A stretch of 64,000 nucleotides of DNA, from the NCBI GenBank assembly GCA_035294245.1, contig DATGLG010000003.1, positions 10,810 through 74,809 of the forward strand. Direction: 5' to 3'. The notes under the pieces were generated by a model. It was given only the letters and a program-made list of their open reading frames with translations. It had not been told where the DNA came from and made no database searches. The number at the start of each line of letters is the position of its first letter. Within the stretch, counting starts at the first letter, position 1. This stretch comes from DATGLG01 sp035294245 (GTDB lineage Bacteria; Pseudomonadota; Alphaproteobacteria; JACZXZ01). The translations under genes and the position numbers were made by a program. Shown in pieces: positions 32,454-39,117 of this stretch.

Positions 32454-32644
32454 TTCATCAACCATTTGAGATCGCGCCGAAATAAACGTCGGCAAGGTGC
32501 GGCGGCGCCAGGGGGCCCGCTTCCACGGGAGGCCCCGGAATCCGGCCACGTCTGGATCAAAATTCTGCTGGCGCCCGAGCGCTTGATATTAAGAAGTCTG
32601 TGCCCCCGACGTCACGCTATTTACACTTTATCGCGGCGGCTGGC

Positions 32645-32887
32645 CTATGCCTCGACGGTCCGCATCACAATCGCCTTGATGGGATCGCGATATCCTCCGA
32701 GAAGGGCGCGGTAATTCATGCATGACTGATAGAGACATTCTTTAACGATCTCCTCGAACAATTCGTAGCCGCGCTGGCGCATCGCCAAATTCTGCGATGT
32801 AAGCAGGGCCGAGATCTCGTCGGTGAGAACCTGCGCATGCCTTGGATCCGCTATATCGACCGAGGCTTCGAATGCTTTGATCGACAT
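32645..32887 (-). CDS. Small hypothetical helical protein, 80 residues
   Basis: MSIKAFEASVDIADPRHAQV followed by predicted helices (VLTDEISALLTSQNLAMRQ, YELFEEIVKECLYQSC). It is soluble, with two Cys near the C-terminus. The ATG at 32887 directly follows an in-frame GTG. It sits alone between oxc and the next hypothetical gene, all on the minus strand. I do not recognise a family. Confidence 0.55.
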   Translation of the reverse strand: MSIKAFEASVDIADPRHAQVLTDEISALLTSQNLAMRQRGYELFEEIVKECLYQSCMNYRALLGGYRDPIKAIVMRTVEA

Positions 32888-33147
32888 CACGACACACCGA
32901 CTTTACCTTCTTGCGCCACGGAGCTGGCTGCTCCTCCGCCAAGTATTTGCGGGTGATTTGGCGGCTCGCACGGAGACCTGCGAAGGATCGCCGCTCATCT
33001 GCTGGATCGGAACGCGATGGCACACCCGAGCGTTCGCCAAGATCACTTCAGGGCAGAGCAGATGTCGACGCCATAACACAGGTTATCCTCGATGCCCGCG
33101 CTCGGACAGAACCTCATGGCCTCCGAGAGGCCTGCGCCATGCGAGGG

Positions 33148-33780
33148 TCAAAATTGCACGCCGATACCCTCGTTCTGAGGATTAATTTTGCTCGCCGATT
33201 CATCCTTCGCGTTTGGCGATTTCGGCCACAGGCACGACCTGTCCTCGGCGACCTCGCTCCAACCCTCGGGCACTCGAACAGGCTGACCGGCGCGGGTAAT
33301 CAAGGCAAACTCGGGCGCCGGCCCGAGCACCATCTGTCGGCGCCAGCAGGCAAGCGGCGGATGAGCGCCGTTATGGATATACTCGATAAGAGGCCGCCAA
33401 ACGCTGCCGCGCGGACGGCTCAGCCAGCGGATCGTTGACCGCTCGGTCTGACAGGTGGACTCCCCCCGAACGAGGGCATAGAGGCCTCCATGCCCGATAT
33501 CCATGAGCGCTGCGATATCGTTGTGCGGCCGCTCCATTCGTCCATAGGGCGCTTCCGCATTGATGAGGTCGAGTGCCCAGGAGCCTTGGAGATAGTACCA
33601 ATCCTCGTAGCCGCCTTGATCCCCCAGCCATGGTACCGCCGAGATCCTATAGGTGGCGGAGCCTAGAAACCCCGGATAGGCGTGTTCATTAAGCGCCTCA
33701 TGGAAACGTCGAAGCACGGCCTCGTAGGTGTCCTTGTCGGCATCTCCCTTTGCACGATGCCAGAATAGATAAGCGAGCAT
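33148..33780 (-). CDS. Conserved hypothetical protein (MLAYLFWHR family)
   Basis: A 210-residue soluble protein starting MLAYLFWHRAKGDADKDTYE. It has segments FLGSATYRISAVPWLGDQGGYEDWYYLQGSWALDLINAEA and a C-terminal half with WRRQMVLGPAPEFALI. The first 120 residues resemble a recurrent uncharacterised family with an FHEAL helix and a YEDWY motif, which could be a monooxygenase-like ferredoxin fold. The strong GGAGGAG site before ATG 33780 fixes the start; the open frame continues to 33849. Function unknown. Confidence 0.7.
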   Translation of the reverse strand: MLAYLFWHRAKGDADKDTYEAVLRRFHEALNEHAYPGFLGSATYRISAVPWLGDQGGYEDWYYLQGSWALDLINAEAPYGRMERPHNDIAALMDIGHGGLYALVRGESTCQTERSTIRWLSRPRGSVWRPLIEYIHNGAHPPLACWRRQMVLGPAPEFALITRAGQPVRVPEGWSEVAEDRSCLWPKSPNAKDESASKINPQNEGIGVQF

Positions 33781-33984
33781 GTTAGTCGCTCCTCCAATTG
33801 CCGCTGCGCGAAAGCCCAGATTCAGCCTCGACCGCGTTGGGTCAAGCATAGCGGCCTAGCTATCGTCGCTCGACGGGCAGCCTTCGCAACAACCTATGTT
33901 AAGGCAGAAATCGTTGTGAGGTGTCACGAATTCCGCCGTGCCGGACTTGGCCTTGTCGCGTGAGATCAGAAAGGAGCAGCCATC

Positions 33985-34344
33985 ATGGATATCTTTCCTC
34001 ATCCGAGCAGTGAGCTTAGTGACACCCGCAAACGCCTCGCACCCGCAACCGAAGCGGCGTTTCGGGCCTTCAGCAAGCAGGTATTCAGCGACGGCGCCCT
34101 ACCCGCCAAAGTGAAGCAGCTCATCGCGGTGGCCGTCGCGCACGTCACCCAGTGCCCCTATTGCATTCGAGGACACACAAAAGGGGCAATCCAACACGGA
34201 GCAACGCCGGAAGAGATCATGGAAGCGATCTGGGTCGCCGCCGAAATGCGCGCCGGCGGCGCCTACGCGCATTCCCTGATCGCCCTGTCGGTCCTCGAGG
34301 AACACCTATCTCAGCATTCGGGCGCCTCGCAAACGCCGCGATGA
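33985..34344 (+). CDS. AhpD-like carboxymuconolactone-decarboxylase-family protein
   Basis: A 119-residue protein with the alkylhydroperoxidase D-type CPYCIRGH motif (Cys57, Cys60, His64) in a helical core. The motif is the redox and proton-relay site of AhpD-like antioxidants. AAGGAG precedes ATG 33985. No AhpC gene is near. The VAVAHVTQ and GATPEEIMEAIWVAAEMRAGGAYAHS segments place it in the AhpD/CMD superfamily and not among true gamma-carboxymuconolactone decarboxylases. It may be a general peroxidase or thiol-linked stress protein. Confidence 0.86.
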   Translation: MDIFPHPSSELSDTRKRLAPATEAAFRAFSKQVFSDGALPAKVKQLIAVAVAHVTQCPYCIRGHTKGAIQHGATPEEIMEAIWVAAEMRAGGAYAHSLIALSVLEEHLSQHSGASQTPR

Positions 34345-34383
34345 CGTCGGATCGGCGGTGTCACAACGAGAGCTTCGGCGCCT

Positions 34384-34881
34384 ATGCCGGATATCACGAC
34401 GGTCATCCTATCTTCGGCTTTAGCGGCGGTCACTACCGGCCTGGGCGTCGTCCCCCTGATTTTCTCAAAGTCTATTCCGGCGCGGTTCATGAGTTTAGCC
34501 AGCGCCCTTGTCGGCGGACTACTGCTAGCGGCCACGTTTCAACTCATCGGCGAGGGAATGGCGGATGGCGCGGCCACGACAATCAGCGGGATCGTTGCAG
34601 GACTGGTTCTGATTACGGCCAGTCGAAAATGGCTGGAGGGACATGCGTCGCCCGACATCGGCCTCGCGGCGGAGTCGAAGCTAACGACGCTCATAAATGA
34701 GATCGCCAGCCTTGGCCGACGCGCGGGGAAGCATTCGAAGCAGCGTCCGATCCCGCAATACCCAGTGATGGATAAGCGCAGCAGCCGCATGAAGGCCCGC
34801 CAGAGCCAGCAGGCCGTTTGCGAGCAGCTCGTGCACTTCCTTCAAGCTGTGTGCGAACGCGCGATCTGCGGACCAAGGTGA
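34384..34881 (+). pseudogene. Truncated ZIP-family metal transporter
   Basis: The first roughly 95 residues look like the start of a ZIP permease: helix 1 SSALAAVTTGLGVVPLIF, helix 2 FMSLASALVGGLLLAATFQLIGEGMADG with its Glu, helix 3 TISGIVAGLVLITASRKWL. After about position 34680 the frame runs antisense through the C-terminal part of cytochrome b561 and loses any ZIP character; the tail is polar and Cys/Gln-rich. Full ZIP proteins have about 240 residues and eight helices, including the metal-binding helices 4-5, which are missing. The gene was probably cut when the adjoining b561 locus was joined to it. Confidence 0.65.
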
Positions 34882-35265
34882 GCCGACTTCGAACAACCCG
34901 AACACCGGCAACGGATTGCCGCGCGCAAATTGAATGGTGATGCCAACGATCGGGATGGCAATCAGCAACGCATAGAGCGCGTAATGAGCCAGTGTGGCGC
35001 AACGTTCCGCCCATCGACCCAGAACAGTCTTTTCCGATGGCGGCGGCGGATCCACTGCCCGCCAAAAGAGACGCATGGCCGCAAACGCGAGAACGGCGAG
35101 CCCAGCTGATATGTGCACGAACAATCCAGCGGTCCGCGCGGCGCCGCGCGGGAGCTCGTCACCGAATGTGCCGGTCGCCCAGGCCAGAAGCACCAGAATA
35201 ACGACAGCCCAGTGCAAGGCCTGTGCGACTGCGCCGTAGCGCTCGGGGGAATTACGAAGCTGCAT
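34681..35265 (-). CDS. Cytochrome b561 (CybB-type dihaem membrane protein)
   Basis: An inner-membrane b-type cytochrome transferring electrons, for example as a superoxide:quinone oxidoreductase or as partner of periplasmic proteins. The 194-residue product has four helices and the family's histidines: ALHWAVVIL (helix 1), FVHISAGLAVLAFAAMRLFWR (helix 2), LAHYALYALL (helix 3) and KEVHELLANGLLALAGLHAAAALIHH (helix 4). ATG 35265 is preferred over an upstream GTG at 35277. It overlaps the end of the small secreted-protein gene by 14 bases. Its 3' end abuts the truncated ZIP gene. Confidence 0.9.
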   Translation of the reverse strand: MQLRNSPERYGAVAQALHWAVVILVLLAWATGTFGDELPRGAARTAGLFVHISAGLAVLAFAAMRLFWRAVDPPPPSEKTVLGRWAERCATLAHYALYALLIAIPIVGITIQFARGNPLPVFGLFEVGSPWSADRAFAHSLKEVHELLANGLLALAGLHAAAALIHHWVLRDRTLLRMLPRASAKAGDLIYERR

Positions 35266-35419
35266 GATTCTCGCCACTCTGCTTATCGGGAAGTTTGGGG
35301 GAAATCTTGCCGGCCGCGTATTGGTCGACGAGGCGATCGCGCTTCACGTCGTGGGCGAATGCCACGCTTGAGACACCTCCCAGCGATATGGCTGGGGCAA
35401 GAAGGGATATCTTGTGCAT
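35252..35419 (-). CDS. Small exported protein coupled to cytochrome b561
   Basis: A 55-residue frame beginning MHKISLLAPAISLGGVSSVAFA, which has the form of a signal peptide with cleavage after AFA. The mature peptide is about 33 residues, basic and polar (HDVKRDRLVDQYAAGKISPK, ending AAS). Its TAA lies inside the start of the b561 gene, 14 bases past the b561 ATG, a typical coupled arrangement. A periplasmic accessory role to b561 is inferred from the overlap. I do not recognise the family. Confidence 0.55.
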   Translation of the reverse strand: MHKISLLAPAISLGGVSSVAFAHDVKRDRLVDQYAAGKISPKLPDKQSGENHAAS

Positions 35420-35518
35420 ATTGACGCTCTCGCAATTCGGACGCGACCGTTTTAGCTAGGAGGTGATCAATAACAGAGAGCCGCCTTCATTCGGCTAACG
35501 ACGGGTATCAACGACTTG

Positions 35519-36943
35519 TCAGGTTGCACGGTCCGGTAGGTTTTTTGTATCGGGGAGACCGGCCCGGCATTCCGCGCGCGACCGTTGCGGGCCCGTCGAA
35601 ATCGTCAGCATCAGGCCGCCAAGAAGGGACGAGGTGGAGAGGTCGAGCTGCCAGCCGTAAGCCTCGAGGACATCCTGAACGATCGCCAGCCCCAGGCCGG
35701 CTCCCTCTTTCCCGTCATCAAGACGGGTCCCGCGCTCAAGGACGCGCTCGCGTGCAGACGGCTCGATTCCGAGGCCATCGTCTTCGATTGTGATGGCGAG
35801 CCCAGCGGATCCGGACCGTGCGGTGATGCGTACACGCGAGATCGCATGTCGCGCGGCGTTATCCAGGATATTGCCGAGCACTTCTGCGAGGTCGGTGCGA
35901 TCCATCGGAACCGTCAGGTCGTCGGCGACAAGAGAATCGAAGATAACCCGTGACCCCGATGATGTTCGGGTCAGCGTTGCAATCAAGGAGCGCAGGAGCG
36001 GAGCAAGCGCCGTCGACAGGTTTGCTCTATAGCGGGTCGATCCGCGCACGCGCGCGCGCGCCAATTCGCGATCCACATGGCGGCTCATGCTGTCGACCAC
36101 GCTCTCGATGTCGCGAGCGATCGCCTCCTGGCCTTGTTCGCGCAGCCGGAGCGCATCCCCGGCAAGCGCGGCAAGCGGCGTTTTGAGTCCGTGAGCGAGA
36201 TCCGCCGCCCGTCCGCGTGAGCGCTCGATTTCTCGTTCCTGGCTATCAAGCAAGGCATTGACTTCCTCGGCGAGCGGCTTGACCTCTGTCGGCACGCTCG
36301 TCGGCAGAAGACGGACGCGGCCAGCTCTAATATCCGCGATACCGCGGCGGAGCGCATCCAACGGACGCAAGCCAAGATTGATCTGGATCGCCGTCGCGGC
36401 TGCGAGAACAAGACCGAGAATAGCCAAGGCCGGAGCGAGGTCCTTGGCAAAATCGGCAGTAGCCCTGGATACACGTTCATAGTTGGCTGCCACCGCGACG
36501 CGAATTGGTACGCGCTGGCCGTTGATGGTCAATAGGATCCGTCTCTCGACAACCAGCACCTTGGCCTTGGCAGGACCCGGTATCTCATACTGGCGGACCT
36601 CTCCTTGCGCGGGCTCGTCGGTCGGCAGAGCGAGGGCGGAGTCCCACAGCGAGCGCGATTGCAAGAGCTGGCCATTATTGTCGGTGATCTGCCAGTACAG
36701 CCCGGACAAGGGATTTGCGAAGCGCGGATCCGTCGGTTGCGGGGTGACGACGACCTTTCCCTGGGGATCAACATCGATGCCGGCCAGAAGCTGACTGAGA
36801 TCAACCTCGAGGTCTTCAGCCATTGAGCGGGTAAGATGCCGCTCGAATAACACTGCGAAGCCTCCGCCTGCGGCTGCGAGGGCAATCAGAATTGCTATAA
36901 TCCCCCCTATAAGAAGTCGCAGGCGAAGAGAGCTGCCGCTCAC
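35519..36943 (-). CDS. Two-component sensor histidine kinase (PhoQ/EnvZ-like)
   Basis: A 474-residue membrane kinase with TM1 (about 8-30), a periplasmic sensor of about 130 residues (TDPRFANPLSGLYWQI region), TM2 (about 168-188) and a HAMP region. HisKA carries the phospho-acceptor in ADLAHGLKTPL, and HATPase carries NILDNAARHA and DDGLGIEPSARERVLERG with GAGLGLAIVQDVL. The periplasmic YWQI/LLQSRSLWD pattern is that of PhoQ-like or metal-sensing rhizobial kinases. The ATG overlaps the response-regulator stop (ATGA). It is the third gene of a PepSY-regulator-kinase operon. Signal unknown; divalent cations or envelope stress are likely. Confidence 0.92.
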   Translation of the reverse strand: MSGSSLRLRLLIGGIIAILIALAAAGGGFAVLFERHLTRSMAEDLEVDLSQLLAGIDVDPQGKVVVTPQPTDPRFANPLSGLYWQITDNNGQLLQSRSLWDSALALPTDEPAQGEVRQYEIPGPAKAKVLVVERRILLTINGQRVPIRVAVAANYERVSRATADFAKDLAPALAILGLVLAAATAIQINLGLRPLDALRRGIADIRAGRVRLLPTSVPTEVKPLAEEVNALLDSQEREIERSRGRAADLAHGLKTPLAALAGDALRLREQGQEAIARDIESVVDSMSRHVDRELARARVRGSTRYRANLSTALAPLLRSLIATLTRTSSGSRVIFDSLVADDLTVPMDRTDLAEVLGNILDNAARHAISRVRITARSGSAGLAITIEDDGLGIEPSARERVLERGTRLDDGKEGAGLGLAIVQDVLEAYGWQLDLSTSSLLGGLMLTISTGPQRSRAECRAGLPDTKNLPDRAT

Positions 36944-37605
36944 GCCAGCGGTTCCAATACGATGTAGCCGAATCCGCGCCGCGTCTCGATCAGGCTCGTG
37001 CCGAGCTTCTTGCGCACGCGTCCGATCAAGACCTCGAGGGCATTGGAGTCGTGGTCCTCGCCATGGCCATAGACGTTCTCATCAAGCTCCTGCTGCGACA
37101 CGACGCGGCCCCTGTGCAGCAACAAATAGCTGACGACCCGGTATTCCAACGGCGACAGTGCAATCGGAATGCCTCTCACGCTCACCCTCATCTGACGCTC
37201 ATCCAATGTGACGTCGCCGATTCTGACGATTGGTGATGCATGTCCCGCCGATCGCCGAACGATCGCCCGCAGGCGCGAGAGCAGCTCTTCGATATGGAAG
37301 GGCTTTGGCAGGTAATCGTCCGCCCCGGCGTCAATCCCGTCAACCCGCTCGGCCCAGCTTCCCCGAGCCGTCAGGATCAGTACGGGCGTCGTGCGATTAT
37401 TGGCGCGCCAGCGTTTGAGGACCGAAAGACCATCCATTTTCGGCAGGCCGAGATCGAGGATGATTGCCCCATAATCCTCGGTGTCGCCGCGAAACCAGGC
37501 TTCCTCACCGTCGCTTACGACATCAACCACATGGCCGCTCGCTTCGAGGGCGCGCACGACGTCCGCGGCGATTCGGCGATCATCCTCGACAAGAAGCACG
37601 CGCAT
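36940..37605 (-). CDS. OmpR/PhoP-family response regulator
   Basis: A 221-residue DNA-binding regulator: receiver domain with acidic pocket Glu7-Asp8-Asp9, phospho-acceptor Asp51 (IILDLGLPKMDG) and conserved Lys in LPKPF. The C-terminal winged helix (about 125-218) has LSPLEYRVVSYLLLHRGRVVSQQELDENVY and the wing GFGYIVL. It partners the kinase encoded directly downstream. Its ATG overlaps the stop of the PepSY gene by one base (TAATG). Confidence 0.95.
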   Translation of the reverse strand: MRVLLVEDDRRIAADVVRALEASGHVVDVVSDGEEAWFRGDTEDYGAIILDLGLPKMDGLSVLKRWRANNRTTPVLILTARGSWAERVDGIDAGADDYLPKPFHIEELLSRLRAIVRRSAGHASPIVRIGDVTLDERQMRVSVRGIPIALSPLEYRVVSYLLLHRGRVVSQQELDENVYGHGEDHDSNALEVLIGRVRKKLGTSLIETRRGFGYIVLEPLA

Positions 37606-37931
37606 TATTTCTCCTTGATCCGCTCGATATCCCCGGTATGTGCATCGACATAGACCTCAAACAAGCGGCCTTGGTTATCGGCCACCCGGAACTCGTATTG
37701 CCAGTGACCGTGCTTGTGCTCGATTTCAACGCCGACCACATCGCCCGGCAACTTGCCGCGGGTTACGGCAAGGATGTCCGAGAGCGATCGGATTTCACCG
37801 TTCTGGACCGCTTGCCGAATGGCCCTGTAGTCGGCGTCATCGTCTCCCGCTCGAGCGGGCAAAAGCGGCATCGTCATGATCACAACGGCGGCCAGCACCG
37901 CGAATGTTGCTGAATGGAAGGGTGATCGCAT
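37605..37931 (-). CDS. Exported PepSY-domain protein
   Basis: A 108-residue precursor with signal peptide (about 1-33, cleavage after ARA). One PepSY domain follows (DYRAIRQAVQNGEIRSLSDIL, GDVVGVEIEHKHGHWQYEFRVADNQGRLFEVYVDAHTGDI). Such periplasmic PepSY proteins are often encoded before PhoPQ-like systems and may modulate the kinase sensor. AGGAG precedes ATG 37931. It is the first gene of the operon; two FNR/FixK-like boxes lie 160-220 bases upstream. Confidence 0.88.
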   Translation of the reverse strand: MRSPFHSATFAVLAAVVIMTMPLLPARAGDDDADYRAIRQAVQNGEIRSLSDILAVTRGKLPGDVVGVEIEHKHGHWQYEFRVADNQGRLFEVYVDAHTGDIERIKEK

Positions 37932-38087
37932 GCGCCGAACTCCTCTGAGCCGGCCAGTTTCGCGCAATTGAGCTGACAATCCGCTGATAACGATCACGGG
38001 CCGCCTGTCAGCTCCGCCCACCGGATGGGTTGCGCCGGCGACACCGACGAACGCAACCTACTCCGCCATGCCGAAGCGCTTCAGGCA

Positions 38088-38101
38088 TTGATCTAGCTCA
38101 A
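38088..38101. promoter_or_regulatory. FNR/FixK-like box 1 in the PepSY/CBS divergent region
   Basis: TTGAT-CTAG-CTCAA: nine of ten half-site positions fit TTGAT-N4-ATCAA. It is centred 50 bases from the second box, that is on about the same helix face. It could serve either the PepSY-two-component operon or the CBS gene. Confidence 0.6.
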
Positions 38102-38137
38102 TGCCCCGGACGTGCCGCTCCTTCAGTCCAGCCGGTT

Positions 38138-38151
38138 TTGACGCAGGTCAA
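38138..38151. promoter_or_regulatory. FNR/FixK-like box 2 in the PepSY/CBS divergent region
   Basis: TTGAC-GCAG-GTCAA is a perfect inverted repeat of the FNR/NnrR half-site variant TTGAC. It lies 116 bases before the ATG of the CBS-domain gene at 38267. The apparent symmetry is seen directly; regulator identity is inferred. Confidence 0.55.
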
Positions 38152-38266
38152 TGAGCAACGGAAGGATCCCTGCCAAACATCCGGAAACCGATAACACGCA
38201 TTCGTCGGAAACGGCGTGAATGAGTGGTCGACCGGCGATGCAGCTGATGCATTCGGAGGTGCCGCC

Positions 38267-38683
38267 ATGTTGCGCAAAGTTGGCGATCTGATGAAGCGCG
38301 AGGTCTACCAGCTGCCGCCGAGTGCCAGCGTATATCAGGCAGCATGCCTCATGAAAAAACGAGGCTGTGAATCGGTCGTCGTCACCCAGCGGGGGCGGAT
38401 CCTTGGCATTTTTACGACCGGAGACCTTGTTAAGCGCGTCGCTGCCGAAAGGCGGAGTCCATCGACGGTCAAGCTGGTCAGCGTCATGACCGAGAAGCCC
38501 GACATGGTGAGTCCGGAGACCCTCGCCATAGACGCCCTAAGGATGATGCAGGATGGTCGTTACAGGCACCTTCCCGTCGTGGACGGGAAGCAACTCGTCG
38601 GCATCATTTCACGCCGCGATTTCTTCGGTCGGGAGCAGTCGATCGTCGAGGACGAGGATCATATTTCGGAAGTCATATGGTAG
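38267..38683 (+). CDS. Tandem CBS-domain protein
   Basis: A 138-residue Bateman-pair protein: CBS1 about 8-60 (SVYQAACLMKKRGCESVVVTQ, GILGIFTTGDLVKRV in outline), CBS2 about 73-128 (AIDALRMMQDGRYRHLPVVD, GIISRRDFF). GGAGG before ATG 38267 sets the start; the frame extends upstream to 38216 without a ribosome site. It is divergent from the PepSY/two-component operon, with two FNR/FixK-type boxes between. Low-oxygen-regulated CBS/USP proteins are a known combination; the ligand, probably an adenine nucleotide, is not visible. Confidence 0.88.
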   Translation: MLRKVGDLMKREVYQLPPSASVYQAACLMKKRGCESVVVTQRGRILGIFTTGDLVKRVAAERRSPSTVKLVSVMTEKPDMVSPETLAIDALRMMQDGRYRHLPVVDGKQLVGIISRRDFFGREQSIVEDEDHISEVIW

Positions 38684-38828
38684 GCGTATTCGCGCGATAG
38701 CCATAATTGAGCTTGGCGCGATGCTCCTAAGCGATGAGTCAAAACTTGTCAGGGCATTCGAATTGCGTCAACCCATCATCGACACGATCGTCTCAAGGTG
38801 AGAATCATCCTCGACCGGAAGGTGCGCG

Positions 38829-38960
38829 ATGCCGGCTCGATATGCCGAGGTCTGCAAGCTGCGGGCTGCCGAATGTCGGCAATCGGCCGAAACGGCGACG
38901 GACGACGTGGTGGGCCAAGCCGTCCGCGGCGCGTCTCTTGAAAAAATCCTCGGGGAATAA
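38829..38960 (+). CDS. Small hypothetical protein, 43 residues
   Basis: MPARYAEVCKLRAAECRQSA followed by ETATDDVVGQAVRGASLEKIL. GGAAGGTG lies at the right distance from ATG 38829. The RAAECRQSAE..TD segment resembles a very common alphaproteobacterial family of short helical proteins (RAxECRxLAExA.D pattern), here shorter than usual and perhaps truncated. The rest of the 434-base gap between the CBS gene and the hybrid kinase gene holds nothing else that I recognise. Confidence 0.45.
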   Translation: MPARYAEVCKLRAAECRQSAETATDDVVGQAVRGASLEKILGE

Positions 38961-39117
38961 ATAAGTCAAATGAACTCCCAGGATTTGATGGTAAGCTGAA
39001 GCTGAATGGATCGCGCTTGCTGCGGGAAATTTCGCGCAAATCCACCCAAAAGGAACCCGGCAGCGGCCTAGAAAAGCGATCCGAGTCACGATCAAAAATT
39101 ATTCCGTTTGAATCGCA

